NCBI GenBank assembly: GCA_017625755.1
Contig: JAGAKG010000022.1
Coordinates: 16,476 to 80,475, forward strand
Direction of reading: 5' to 3'
Source of the DNA: Clostridia bacterium
GTDB taxonomy: Bacteria > Bacillota > Clostridia > Oscillospirales > CAG-272
DNA: 64,000 bases
Positions 1 through 8,607 of the stretch are shown one piece after another. The number at the start of each line of letters is the position of its first letter. The stretch's first letter is position 1. The notes under the pieces were generated by a model that was not told where the DNA came from, did not search any database, and saw only the letters and a list, made by a program, of their open reading frames with translations. Both the position numbers and the translations under genes were made by a program.

Positions 1-902
1 ACATATTGATGCATCGTTATATAATATGCAGCAGAGGCAGCTATGAATTTATATTTTGCCAAATCAAGAAGTGTGTTTTCCGACATAAGACGATTGACAC
101 TTAATAAACGATATATCACGTTTTCGAAAATGTTAGATTTGTTTTTATTGTTCTCCAAAATATATCTAGCACATTCTCTGTGTTTATCTAAGTGAATTAC
201 TTTTATTTCACCGTCTTTTAGCCAAAGAGCAAAATCTTCTCCAACTGTGTTATACTTTTGCGCTTCAAAATAAAAAGTATCTTCTTTTCCATTTCTATCA
301 ATTAGTGTAACTGACGTATTGTTTTCATAGATTGGCACAACAATTTCAAACATAGAATATGAAAAATTGAATCTTCGATATTCCTCCTTAAAGGGATCAT
401 AAAATTTTAAAGTATATCCAATTCCTCCCAACCCGGAAATTATTTTTATGCAGGCAAATTTTATTGTTTTGTTTTTTATTTCATCATTGATGTTATACAA
501 GGTGTTAAGCATGACGGTCATATTATTAACATAAACAGCTATGTCAGTAGCCGAAGATAAGGAAATACATATTTTGTTATCATAAGAAACAGTTGATCGA
601 GATATAATTTCATTAATGTGTATCGAAAATTGCAAACATTTGTGTACTACATAGGATATAACCGAATTGGTGCTTAAAGAATAATCTTTAAGTTGAATAA
701 TGACTTTAGTAAATTTTTTAAAATCCTCTTCGGCGAGTAACATCTCATCTATGCCGTCAAAATTCATATTCGATATACATTCAATTGCTGAATGTATTTG
801 AGACAACACCATTTCTTTTTCACTATTTGAAGTATTTGAATCAAAAGTACTTTGTGGTTTAGAACTATTTTGAGCGTTAGGATTTTGTTTAATAAAATTC
901 AT
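1..902 (-). CDS. Hypothetical protein, 3' end beyond the window
   Basis: An open frame of about 300 codons runs without a stop from ATG at 902 to the left edge, so the C-terminus is missing. An AAAAGGAAT ribosome site lies 5 bases before the ATG. The first 30 residues are Asn/Ser/Gln-rich and look disordered (starts MNFIKQNPNAQNSS). The rest is a mixed globular sequence with no signal peptide or membrane segment that I can see, including a stretch IKIISGLGGIGYTLKFYD. I do not recognise the family. The DNA is clearly more AT-rich than the housekeeping genes after 1.8 kb. It follows a 69-residue gene by 35 bp and probably shares its promoter. Its position just beyond the 3' end of a tRNA-Leu suggests acquired DNA. 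Confidence 0.6.
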   Translation of the reverse strand, partial: MNFIKQNPNAQNSSKPQSTFDSNTSNSEKEMVLSQIHSAIECISNMNFDGIDEMLLAEEDFKKFTKVIIQLKDYSLSTNSVISYVVHKCLQFSIHINEIISRSTVSYDNKICISLSSATDIAVYVNNMTVMLNTLYNINDEIKNKTIKFACIKIISGLGGIGYTLKFYDPFKEEYRRFNFSYSMFEIVVPIYENNTSVTLIDRNGKEDTFYFEAQKYNTVGEDFALWLKDGEIKVIHLDKHRECARYILENNKNKSNIFENVIYRLLSVNRLMSENTLLDLAKYKFIAASAAYYITMHQY

Positions 903-937
903 ATAATATTCCTTTTAGCTTCATTATATTGTGTTTT

Positions 938-1147
938 TTATTTAAATTGGATTTTGAAATTGGGATTGTACATATTAGAAAAATTTAGTGAGTATCGTTC
1001 TTTTAAAATTTCAAAAATTTTATTGTTAGATAACTTTTCATCAAATTCACAAAATGGACTTTCGTAATATGCATCTAAAGCTTTTAAATCCTGAATTGAA
1101 GTTATACCATTTACATTTTCGAATGCAATAAGTCTTGCTGATTTCAT
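938..1147 (-). CDS. Small hypothetical protein (69 aa)
   Basis: Short AT-rich gene that starts MKSARLIAFENVNG. A GAGG ribosome site sits 9 bases before the ATG and a good sigma-A-type promoter lies 41 bp upstream, which together favour a real gene. The protein is soluble-looking, with no membrane segment or Cys motif. No family is recognised. It is followed after 35 bp by the long open frame that leaves the window, so the two probably form one transcript. The alternative is a chance frame, but the promoter plus ribosome site make that less likely. Confidence 0.5.
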   Translation of the reverse strand: MKSARLIAFENVNGITSIQDLKALDAYYESPFCEFDEKLSNNKIFEILKERYSLNFSNMYNPNFKIQFK

Positions 1148-1187
1148 CTTATAACCTCATATGATTATTCTGATTTTTCTTTATAAT

Positions 1188-1216
1188 AGTATAGCATAAA
1201 AATCCAATAGAATCAA
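1188..1216 (-). promoter_or_regulatory. Sigma-A-type promoter for the left-edge operon
   Basis: On the minus strand TTGATT (1211-1216) and TATACT (1188-1193) are separated by 17 bp, 41 bp before the ATG at 1147. Confidence 0.6.
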
Positions 1217-1252
1217 GTGTCTAGTGAATTTTAATTGAAAAATCTCAAAACC

Positions 1253-1280
1253 AAAACGGGAGCAAATTTACTCCCGTTTT
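1253..1280 (-). terminator. Rho-independent terminator of tRNA-Leu
   Basis: A perfect 10-bp stem AAAACGGGAG/CTCCCGTTTT with an 8-nt loop begins 3 bases past the CCA end of the tRNA and ends in TTTT on the minus strand. It should separate the tRNA from the accessory genes further left. Confidence 0.8.
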
Positions 1281-1283
1281 CTT

Positions 1284-1370
1284 TGGTGCGGGTAAAAGGA
1301 CTTGAACCTTCACCGAGGAACCCCGACTAGAACCTGAATCTAGCGCGTCTGCCAATTCCGCCATACCCGC
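1284..1370 (-). tRNA. tRNA-Leu(CAG)
   Basis: The 87-nt gene reads, on the minus strand, acceptor GCGGGTA paired with TACCCGC, anticodon stem CTAGA/TCTAG with loop TTCAGGT (anticodon CAG), a long class II variable arm, and a T arm with GGTTCAAGTCC. The CCA end is encoded at 1284-1286. A strong promoter lies upstream (1495-1523), giving a leader of about 115 nt with two small hairpins (around 1400-1419 and 1421-1438). Its 3' end faces AT-rich accessory genes, a usual place for integrated elements. Confidence 0.96.
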
Positions 1371-1494
1371 GAATGAAATGAGCGTGGTATGGCGATGCCT
1401 AAAGAACGCTCGCGTTCTTTACTTGTGCGCAGCACAAAGATACCCGCATATAAAATTAATGTCACTTTGCCAATTATACAAAGTCGACTTGATT

Positions 1495-1523
1495 ATAATA
1501 CCACAAAAGATTAAAAATGTCAA
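1495..1523 (-). promoter_or_regulatory. Promoter of tRNA-Leu
   Basis: Consensus TTGACA (1518-1523) and TATTAT (1495-1500) with a 17-bp spacer on the minus strand. Confidence 0.75.
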
Positions 1524-1636
1524 GCGGATTTTTGAAAAATGTTAAGTATTTCTTTTTGTTAAAACAAATTTATGCTTCTCTCACTTTTTGAAAGGCAAAA
1601 AAGAATTTCTAAATACTAATTTTTTTGCAAAAACTA

Positions 1637-1665
1637 TTGACAAAGAGCGTATATAATGGTATACT
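1637..1665 (+). promoter_or_regulatory. Promoter of the CofE-like gene
   Basis: TTGACA (1637-1642), 17 bp, TATACT (1660-1665). The transcript would have a leader of about 120 nt before the ATG at 1794. Confidence 0.75.
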
Positions 1666-1793
1666 TTTTAGTTGTTTGAAATGATATTATACAGATGAAA
1701 AAAGTTGCTTCTTTGACGAGGTTTGATTTGTTATTTGGTGACTTTGTTCATTCAAAAGTGTTGTTTCTAATCTTACTTTTAGGAGATAAAAAA

Positions 1794-2993
1794 ATGGAAC
1801 AGAACACAAGAAAAGTTGGTACAGTATCAAGAGGGATTCGTTGCCCCATCTTCCGTGAGGGAGACAATCTGAGCGAGATGGTAACCGCAAGCGTCCTTGA
1901 CGCGGCAAAGTCTGAGGGCTTTGAGCTTCGCGACAGAGATGTTATTTCGATAACAGAGTCGGTCGTTGCTCGTGCGCAGGGAAACTATGCCTCTGTTGAG
2001 GCTATTGCAGAGGATGTTCGCGCAAAACTCGGCGGAGAGACTGTCGGAGTTATCTTCCCGATTCTTTCCAGAAACCGTTTCGCAATCTGTCTGCGCGGAA
2101 TCGCTATGGGCTGCAAAAAGATAGTGCTTATGCTCAGCTATCCTTCCGACGAGGTTGGAAACGAGCTTGTAAGCCTTGACAAGATAGACGAAGCAGGTGT
2201 CAACCCCTATTCCGATGTGCTTACTCTCGAGCGCTACCGTGAGTTGTTTGGAGACAATGTTCACGAGTTTACAGGTGTTGACTATGTTCAGTATTACGGA
2301 GACCTTATCCGTTCCTGCGGCGCAGATGTCGAGATAATATTCGCAAACCAGGCGAAAACTATACTGAATTACACAGACTGTGTTCTTACTTGCGATATTC
2401 ACACGCGCAAGCGCACCAAGAGAATACTTAAGGATGCGGGTGCAAAGGTGGTTTGCGGACTTGACGATATTATGACCTCTCCCGTAAACGGAAGCGGATA
2501 CAATGAGAAATATGGACTCCTCGGCTCGAACAAGTCTACCGAGGACAAGGTAAAGCTTTTCCCGAGAGACTGCAAGGATCTCGTGCTTGACATTCAGGCG
2601 AGAGTGCTTGCGGCAACTGGAAAGCATGTTGAGGTAATGGTTTACGGAGATGGCGCATTCAAGGACCCCAAGGGTAAGATTTGGGAGCTTGCCGATCCTG
2701 TCGTTTCTCCCGCGTACACCGACGGACTTATCGGAACGCCGAGCGAGCTGAAGCTCAAGTATCTTGCAGACAACGATTTCAAGGACCTTTCGGGCGAGGC
2801 GCTCAAGGAAGCTATTTCCGCGAGTATCCGCGCGAAGGAAGGCAATTTGGTTGGAAATATGGCTTCGCAGGGAACTACTCCCAGGCAGCTCACCGACCTT
2901 ATCGGCTCTCTGTGCGACCTGACCAGCGGCTCGGGCGACAAGGGAACTCCCGTCGTTCTCGTTCAGGGATATTTTGATAATTACACTAATTAA
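1794..2993 (+). CDS. Coenzyme F420-0:L-glutamate ligase family protein
   Basis: A 399-residue protein resembling the CofE/FbiB ligase family (F420_ligase), which adds glutamate through an amide bond in F420 producers. Seen: an N-terminal IRCPIFREGDNL segment, a DVISITESVVARAQGN stretch like the family's metal/GTP site, GVIFPILSRNRF, and a C-terminal LVGNMASQGTTPRQ region. Many Clostridia carry this homologue without other F420 genes, and none is seen here, so the substrate is uncertain; another small-molecule gamma-glutamylation is possible. The start at 1794 is preferred over an in-frame ATG 99 bp upstream because AGGAG lies 8 bases before it. It is a single-gene unit between a promoter and a terminator. 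Confidence 0.8.
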   Translation: MEQNTRKVGTVSRGIRCPIFREGDNLSEMVTASVLDAAKSEGFELRDRDVISITESVVARAQGNYASVEAIAEDVRAKLGGETVGVIFPILSRNRFAICLRGIAMGCKKIVLMLSYPSDEVGNELVSLDKIDEAGVNPYSDVLTLERYRELFGDNVHEFTGVDYVQYYGDLIRSCGADVEIIFANQAKTILNYTDCVLTCDIHTRKRTKRILKDAGAKVVCGLDDIMTSPVNGSGYNEKYGLLGSNKSTEDKVKLFPRDCKDLVLDIQARVLAATGKHVEVMVYGDGAFKDPKGKIWELADPVVSPAYTDGLIGTPSELKLKYLADNDFKDLSGEALKEAISASIRAKEGNLVGNMASQGTTPRQLTDLIGSLCDLTSGSGDKGTPVVLVQGYFDNYTN

Positions 2994-3000
2994 AAAATCA

Positions 3001-3035
3001 GGGAGACCTTTGTGAAAAGGTCTCCCGAAGTTTTA
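3001..3035 (+). terminator. Rho-independent terminator
   Basis: Stem GGGAGACCTTT/AAAGGTCTCCC (11 bp), GTGA loop, then GAAGTTTTATTT. Confidence 0.8.
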
Positions 3036-3162
3036 TTTGATAATACAAAATAATCACGGTAAAATGCAAAAAATATATAAAGGTCAGAAGCGTTCATTGA
3101 CAGGACCCAAGACTTGTTTTATAATTAACTCGGAAATATAATCTTTGTCGGAGGATGCGAGC

Positions 3163-4398
3163 TTGAGAACAAATTTTAAAATAAAGCTTGTAGCATTGAT
3201 ATTGGTGCTTACGGCGATTTTGAGCAGTTGTAATAAGGAGAACGGAAATGATGACACAGCTACTACCGCGTCGAGCATGGCGACCACGCAGGCGCAGACG
3301 GTCGACACGGCTTACGAGAGCATACCGAGATTTGACTCGGAGAGCAATAACAAAGTTGAATTTTCTTTTGTAGGCGACCCTTATGCGCTCTCTATCAATA
3401 TCCCTGCGGAATGGGAGACGGTTACAAGCTCGGAAGGGTATTCTGTTCGTCGCGACGGCAACGAAATAGGTAAGATTTTCTCGGGAGAGCCTTCGGATGC
3501 GGCAGAATGGACTGAGGTCAAGTGTTATGAATCGGCAGACGGCGGACTTTTGACAACCACATATATAGAGAGACGCGGAGCGGGGGAGAGCGCTGAGTAC
3601 AGATACCGATTCTGTTATTCATACGCGTTCGGTACTACCGAAAGACTTACTACCGTGACGGTTGCTTTGTCCGAGCTTGACGAGTTTGCGGAAAAGTCAA
3701 TGGCTTTTGCGGGAACAGTGCTGAGACTCGGAACAGATTCCGGTATTGGTATTCTTTCCGATAGCTCGGTGAGAAATATCGCGATTCTCGGAAATAGCTT
3801 CGTCGGCTCTGGCTCTTCCAATATTGGCGCGATAACGCAGGAGATGTTTGAACGCAACGGAAAGCAGTGTAATGTGGACGCGATATCGAGAGGTATGGCT
3901 AATATAAGCACCTATACGGACGACTCTGAAATGATGGCGAAGATAAGGAGCGGATATTACGACATAGTCTTTATTTGCGGACTTTATTCAAACGGTCAGG
4001 TCGGTTCTCTCAAGACGCTTAAGGACGCGTGTGATGTGGGTCAAACGAGACTTGTCGTCTTTCCCGCTCACAACGAAAATACACAGGCCATTGAGCAGGC
4101 GAAGAATCTGTTGCCCGAGTTGGTTTGTCTGAATTGGAAAAGCGAGATAGACTATCTTATAGAGAGCAAAAAAATAAGCAGATGGGATTTCTGCTACGAC
4201 GATTATTATGACCACAGTAAGCCCCTCGCGGGATATGTCGGCGCGCATATGATTTACAGAGCGATATATTCCTCCGTGCCGACGGTTGGCGTCTCCTCGT
4301 CTATTCAGCAGTCGTATGTTGACTCCTTGCTTGGCGATTACAGCGCCACGGGCGTTATTGAGCTTCCGTACAAGGCAAGTGTTAAATATCTCTATTAA
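3163..4398 (+). CDS. Lipoprotein with SGNH-hydrolase-like domain
   Basis: Predicted surface lipoprotein of 411 residues. The N-terminus has Lys/Arg, a hydrophobic core and the lipobox LSSC (Cys about residue 23). A Ser/Thr/Glu-rich linker follows, then a beta-rich domain, then an SGNH-like fold from about residue 200: IAILGNSFVGSG matches block I (GNS for GDS), and DHSKPLAGYVGAHMIYRAI resembles the C-terminal Asp/His block. The usual DxxHP spacing is not exact, so catalytic activity is uncertain. The start is read as TTG at 3163 because GGAGG lies 8 bases upstream; an in-frame TTG at 3145 lacks such a site. A role in esterase action on envelope polymers would be inference. Confidence 0.65.
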   Translation: MRTNFKIKLVALILVLTAILSSCNKENGNDDTATTASSMATTQAQTVDTAYESIPRFDSESNNKVEFSFVGDPYALSINIPAEWETVTSSEGYSVRRDGNEIGKIFSGEPSDAAEWTEVKCYESADGGLLTTTYIERRGAGESAEYRYRFCYSYAFGTTERLTTVTVALSELDEFAEKSMAFAGTVLRLGTDSGIGILSDSSVRNIAILGNSFVGSGSSNIGAITQEMFERNGKQCNVDAISRGMANISTYTDDSEMMAKIRSGYYDIVFICGLYSNGQVGSLKTLKDACDVGQTRLVVFPAHNENTQAIEQAKNLLPELVCLNWKSEIDYLIESKKISRWDFCYDDYYDHSKPLAGYVGAHMIYRAIYSSVPTVGVSSSIQQSYVDSLLGDYSATGVIELPYKASVKYLY

Positions 4399-4438
4399 TA
4401 CAGTGCGGAACAAAAAGCGCTGATGAAACAAAATAAAG

Positions 4439-4482
4439 AACCGCTTTTGTTATCTTCAAAAGGATAGCGAAAGCGGTTTGCT
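4439..4482 (+). terminator. Probable terminator hairpin
   Basis: Imperfect long stem with arms AACCGCTTT and AAAGCGGTT. The U tract is weak (TTTGCTTAT). A related AACCGC hairpin follows ileS. Confidence 0.5.
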
Positions 4483-4565
4483 TATAGCGAAGGCGTAAGA
4501 ATGCTTCAGGGCAGCTGCAGGATTTTGACATAAAAATCGAGTTTTCCAAATTCTCCAAAGTGCTA

Positions 4566-4594
4566 TTGACTTTTGAAAACCCTTGTGGTATAAT
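4566..4594 (+). promoter_or_regulatory. Promoter of ileS
   Basis: TTGACT (4566-4571), 17 bp, TATAAT (4589-4594). Only about 35 nt of leader remain before the ATG, so no T-box riboswitch fits between promoter and gene. Confidence 0.8.
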
Positions 4595-4634
4595 AAGATG
4601 TTTAAAAATAATCATTTTTAAGGAAGGTATAAAA

Positions 4635-7600
4635 ATGAAGTACGAGGAATTGTCTTCCAAACCCGATTTTTCCGAAATTCAGCCCGCCACACTTGGCTTC
4701 TGGATGGAAAATAAGGTTTTTGAAAAATCTGTTGATGAGAAAAAGGGCGGAGAAATAGTTTTCTACGACGGCCCTCCTTTTCCCACGGGTAAGCCCCACC
4801 ACGGTACCGTGCTTGTCTCCTTCATAAAGGATATGATTGCGAGATACTGGACTATGAGAGGCTATCAGGTACCCAGAGTATGGGGTTGGGACTGTCACGG
4901 TCTGCCGATAGAGAATCAGGTAGAGACTCTGCTTGGTATCAACGATAAGAATCAGATTGAAAAAGAGCTCGGTATAGATAAGTTCAACGAGAAATGCTTC
5001 GAGGTCGTTTCAAATAATAACGACGCTTGGAAGGAATATGTCGACCAGATGGCGCGTTGGGTCGACTACGACGGCGCGTATAAGACGATGAACGCAAGCT
5101 TTATGGAGAGTGTTATGTGGGCGTTCAAGACCTGCCACGATAAGGGTCTTATCTATCGCGACTACCGCGTAACTCCTTACTGTACGCACTGTGAGACCTC
5201 TCTTTCTATCTCTGATACGAGAGAGTCCGACTCCACCCGTCCGAGACAGGACAGATGGGTAATTGCTCAGTTCAAGAGTAAGCTCCGCGAGGCGGGCAAG
5301 GATGTTTATTTCCTCGCTTGGACGACAACTCCCTGGACTCTCCCCTCAAACCTCTGTCTGGCAGTCGGCGAGAAGCTCGATTACGCCTTCGTTGAGGTCG
5401 AGGATAGAGTGCTGGTTGCTTGTAAGAATGTACTCCCCAACTTCAAGAAGGTATTTGGAGAGAACCCCGTAATACTCAAAGAGGTGAAGGGAACCGAGCT
5501 TGTCGGAGAGACCTACGAGCCCCTTTTCCCCTACTTTGCGGACAAGGCGGCAGAGGGAGCATTCAGAGTCGTTACGGCTGACTATGTCGGTGCTGACGAG
5601 GGTGTTGGTATAGTTCATACCGCCCCCGCATTTGGTGAGGACGACTATTGGACCTGCAAGAATTTCGGTATTCCGCTTGTCAACCCCGTTGACTCAAAGG
5701 GTAGATTTACCGAGGAGATAACCGACTTCTATCCCATTCAGGAGGATAAGACGGTTATCGAAATGAATCCGATAATTATAAGATTCCTTTACGAAAACGG
5801 CAAGGCTGTTGCCGACGGAACCATAGAGCATAACTATCCTCACTGCTGGAGATGTAAGCGCCCGCTTATCTATAAGGCGATGGACGCATACTACTTCAAC
5901 ATCGGTAAGGTCAAGGAAAGACTTATCGAGTGCAACGAGGAGGTCAACTGGGTTCCCGAGACCGTTAAGCACGGCAGATTCGGAAACTGGCTTGAGGGAG
6001 CACGCGACTGGAATATCTCGAGAAACAGATATTGGAGTACTCCTATACCGATATGGAAGTGCAATGAGTGCGGCGAGGAGGTCGTTCTCGGAAGCATAGA
6101 GGAGATATATAACGCGTCGGGAGTCAAGCTCGATAACCTTCACAGACAGTTTGTAGACAAGGTCACCTTCCCCTGCAAGTGCTGTGGCGGCACGATGCAG
6201 AGAGTTCCCGAGGTTCTCGACTGCTGGTTCGAGAGCGGAAGCGTACCCTTTGCGCAGAAGCACTATCCCTTTGAGAACAAGGAATGGTTCGAGGAGCATT
6301 TCCCCTGCGACTTCGTAGTTGAGTACACGGGACAGATAAGATGCTGGTTCTACTATCTCCATGTACTCGCCATAGCTCTCTTTGATAAGCCCGCGTTCCG
6401 CAACTGCGTAGTTCACGGAACGATACTTGCTAAGGACGGAAAGAAGCTTTCCAAGTCCTCGAAGAACTACACCGACCCGATGGAGCTTATGAAGCGCTAC
6501 GGAACAGACGCGTTCAGACTCTATCTCTATCAGACCAAGGCAATGCTTATCGGAGACCTGCTCTTTGACGAGAGCGGAATTCAGGACGCATATCAGCAGA
6601 TACTGCTTCCGTATTGGAACGCTTGTAATTTCTACATTTCTTATGCTAATATAGATAATTTCCGTCCCGACGGACTCACACCGCCCAAGAGCGATAATCA
6701 GCTTGATAACTGGATACTTGCTAAGCTTTATGACGCGACTCGCGAGATAACCGAGAATATGGACGCATATCAGGTCGACAGATATATAGATAGTCTGTCC
6801 TCGCTTATCGACGGACTTACGAACTGGTATATCAGACGCTCCAGAAGAAGATTCTGGGAGTCGGGAATGTCGGCAGATAAGGAAAGCGCGCTCAATACGC
6901 TCTACTATGTTCTCGTTAACACGACCAAGCTTTTGGCTCCCGTAGCGCCCATTATATCCGAGAAGATATATAAGACACTCACAGGCGAGTTCTCGGTTCA
7001 CCTTGCCGATTGGCCCGAGATTCCCGAGAGCTACGCTAACGCAGAGCTTCTCAAGAAGATCGAGACTGCTCAGAGAGTTATAGGACTCACGAGAAGCATC
7101 AGAAACAAGAGCAGAATAAAGAACAGACAGCCCCTGAGCCTTCTTCGTGTGGCTTCCTCCGACGCCGCAACTATGGCGGTAGTTGAGGAATTCAAGGAGA
7201 CGATCAAGGAGGAGCTTAACATCAAGAATATCGAAATGCTCGATAATGTAAACGATATCGCCACCGTTAAGTACGACCCCAATTTCAATGTCATAAGAGA
7301 GAAATATCCTAAGGATATCCCCTCTATCATAAAGGCAGTCAAGAGCGGAAAGTACACTATGAGCGGAGATTTCGTCACGCTTGATGTGAACGGTGAGGAG
7401 AAGCAGCTCGACGCGGATATCATTCTCGTCACATACCTCGCGAAGGACGGTCTGCATGTTGCCAGCGACCACGAGATCATAGTCTCGCTTGACCTCACTA
7501 TCACCGAGGAGCTCAAGCAGGAGGGCTTGGCGCGTGAGATAATCCGAAGCGTTCAGGACGCGAGAAAGCAGATAGGCTGCGAGATAATGGATAACATCAC

Positions 7601-7739
7601 CATAAGCCTCAAGGGTGAATATCCCGAGGCGTGGGTTGAGACCATTTGCGGCGAGACGCTCAGCCGTATCGGAGAGATAGATACTCCCGATACCATTATC
7701 AATATCGACGATATTATTGAAATAGCGGTCAAAAAGTAA
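4635..7739 (+). CDS. ileS: Isoleucyl-tRNA synthetase (IleRS2-like)
   Basis: Charges tRNA-Ile with isoleucine in the cytoplasm. The 1034-residue protein has the class I Rossmann core, a CP1 editing insert with the AWTTTPWTLPSNL stretch, zinc-type Cys pairs (CNECGEE and CKCCGG) and an anticodon-binding C-terminus. The ATP signature YDGPPFPTGKPHHGT and KLSKSSKNYTDP match the eukaryote-like IleRS2 branch rather than common bacterial IleRS1. The HIGH tetrad reads HHGT, so the usual last His is Thr. The start at 4635 follows AGGAAGG by 7 bases. It has its own promoter and a terminator hairpin, with no T-box. Confidence 0.95.
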   Translation: MKYEELSSKPDFSEIQPATLGFWMENKVFEKSVDEKKGGEIVFYDGPPFPTGKPHHGTVLVSFIKDMIARYWTMRGYQVPRVWGWDCHGLPIENQVETLLGINDKNQIEKELGIDKFNEKCFEVVSNNNDAWKEYVDQMARWVDYDGAYKTMNASFMESVMWAFKTCHDKGLIYRDYRVTPYCTHCETSLSISDTRESDSTRPRQDRWVIAQFKSKLREAGKDVYFLAWTTTPWTLPSNLCLAVGEKLDYAFVEVEDRVLVACKNVLPNFKKVFGENPVILKEVKGTELVGETYEPLFPYFADKAAEGAFRVVTADYVGADEGVGIVHTAPAFGEDDYWTCKNFGIPLVNPVDSKGRFTEEITDFYPIQEDKTVIEMNPIIIRFLYENGKAVADGTIEHNYPHCWRCKRPLIYKAMDAYYFNIGKVKERLIECNEEVNWVPETVKHGRFGNWLEGARDWNISRNRYWSTPIPIWKCNECGEEVVLGSIEEIYNASGVKLDNLHRQFVDKVTFPCKCCGGTMQRVPEVLDCWFESGSVPFAQKHYPFENKEWFEEHFPCDFVVEYTGQIRCWFYYLHVLAIALFDKPAFRNCVVHGTILAKDGKKLSKSSKNYTDPMELMKRYGTDAFRLYLYQTKAMLIGDLLFDESGIQDAYQQILLPYWNACNFYISYANIDNFRPDGLTPPKSDNQLDNWILAKLYDATREITENMDAYQVDRYIDSLSSLIDGLTNWYIRRSRRRFWESGMSADKESALNTLYYVLVNTTKLLAPVAPIISEKIYKTLTGEFSVHLADWPEIPESYANAELLKKIETAQRVIGLTRSIRNKSRIKNRQPLSLLRVASSDAATMAVVEEFKETIKEELNIKNIEMLDNVNDIATVKYDPNFNVIREKYPKDIPSIIKAVKSGKYTMSGDFVTLDVNGEEKQLDADIILVTYLAKDGLHVASDHEIIVSLDLTITEELKQEGLAREIIRSVQDARKQIGCEIMDNITISLKGEYPEAWVETICGETLSRIGEIDTPDTIINIDDIIEIAVKK

Positions 7740-7805
7740 TATGTTTTAGTGGGACTGCCGCATTTAGCGCAGAACAAAAACACACAAATTGAATTTATAA
7801 AGAAC

Positions 7806-7846
7806 AACCGCTTTTACTGTCAAAAATGATAGTAAGAGCGGTTTTT
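7806..7846 (+). terminator. Terminator downstream of ileS
   Basis: Stem with arms AACCGCT and AGCGGTT plus inner pairing, followed by TTTTT. A longer flanking inverted repeat (ACACACAAATTG near 7780 and CAATTTTTATGTGTGT near 7870) could extend it. Confidence 0.7.
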
Positions 7847-7995
7847 CGGTAGAAATTGTTACGAATTTCAATTTTTATGTGTGTTTTTTAGTCGCGCTTT
7901 GGCTCTTTGCAGTACAAAGTACAGCGACGAGAACCAAATCACGACTTCTGCATCTAACTGCAACAGTCCTTGTATATGTTGTGACAGGAGAATAT

Positions 7996-8487
7996 ATGAT
8001 AAAAATAATGTTCGTTTGCCACGGAAATATCTGCCGCTCACCTATGGCGGAATTTATATTCAAAGATATGGTAGCAAAAAGAGGTCTTGGAGATAAATTT
8101 TATATTGCGTCAAGCGCAACAAGCTCAGAGGAGATATGGGGCGGGGTCGGAAATCCCATATATCCGCCCGCTCGCGCCGAGCTTGAGAGGCACGGAATAC
8201 CGTGCGCGGGAAAGAGAGCGGTGCGCCTTGAAGCGCAGGACGCAGATAAATACGATATCTTTGTCGGTATGGATAGCGCAAATATAAGAAATATGCACAG
8301 AATACTCGGCGCGTCGGCAGGGGATAAAATACATAAGCTTATGGATTTCACCGCGCGAGGCGGAGATGTTTCGGACCCATGGTACAGTGACAGATTTGAT
8401 ATCGCCTACCGCGATATATACGAGGGCTGCGAGGCGCTTTTTCTACATTTGCTCGAGTGCGGAGAGAATTTATTGCAAATACACTAA
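7996..8487 (+). CDS. Low molecular weight protein-tyrosine phosphatase
   Basis: A 163-residue cytoplasmic phosphatase with the P-loop CHGNICRSP (CX5RS) near residues 8-16 and the general-acid loop DPWYSDRFDIAY near residue 125. These are the full catalytic set of the LMW-PTP family, which also includes some arsenate reductases. The start at 7996 has AGGAG 5 bases upstream; the open frame extends 117 bp further but lacks a ribosome site there. Its substrate is not indicated by neighbours. The stop codon lies inside the first copy of a short tandem repeat. Confidence 0.9.
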   Translation: MIKIMFVCHGNICRSPMAEFIFKDMVAKRGLGDKFYIASSATSSEEIWGGVGNPIYPPARAELERHGIPCAGKRAVRLEAQDADKYDIFVGMDSANIRNMHRILGASAGDKIHKLMDFTARGGDVSDPWYSDRFDIAYRDIYEGCEALFLHLLECGENLLQIH

Positions 8488-8518
8488 AAATTTTATTTCA
8501 AATACACTAAAAATTTTA
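8476..8518. repeat. Two-copy 23-bp-period direct repeat
   Basis: CAAATACACTAAAAATTTTA occurs at 8476-8495 and again at 8499-8518. The first copy holds the phosphatase stop codon. Probably a slippage duplication in AT-rich spacer. Confidence 0.85.
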
Positions 8519-8607
8519 AAAATTTTTTTGCAATAATACTTTAAAAATCCGAGCGTTTGTGATACAATAATATGTGTTTTTTTATTCTTGTTACTTGAGG
8601 TGATTTT

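Noticed and set aside
1400..1438. Two small inverted repeats in the tRNA-Leu leader (AAAGAACGC and CTTGTGC arms)
   Set aside because: Stable hairpins, but no T tract and no conserved RNA family could be matched; kept only as part of the leader.
5694..7472. A 592-codon open frame on the minus strand inside ileS
   Set aside because: It lies wholly antisense to a clear synthetase gene and mirrors its codon bias; no ribosome site or family motif supports it.
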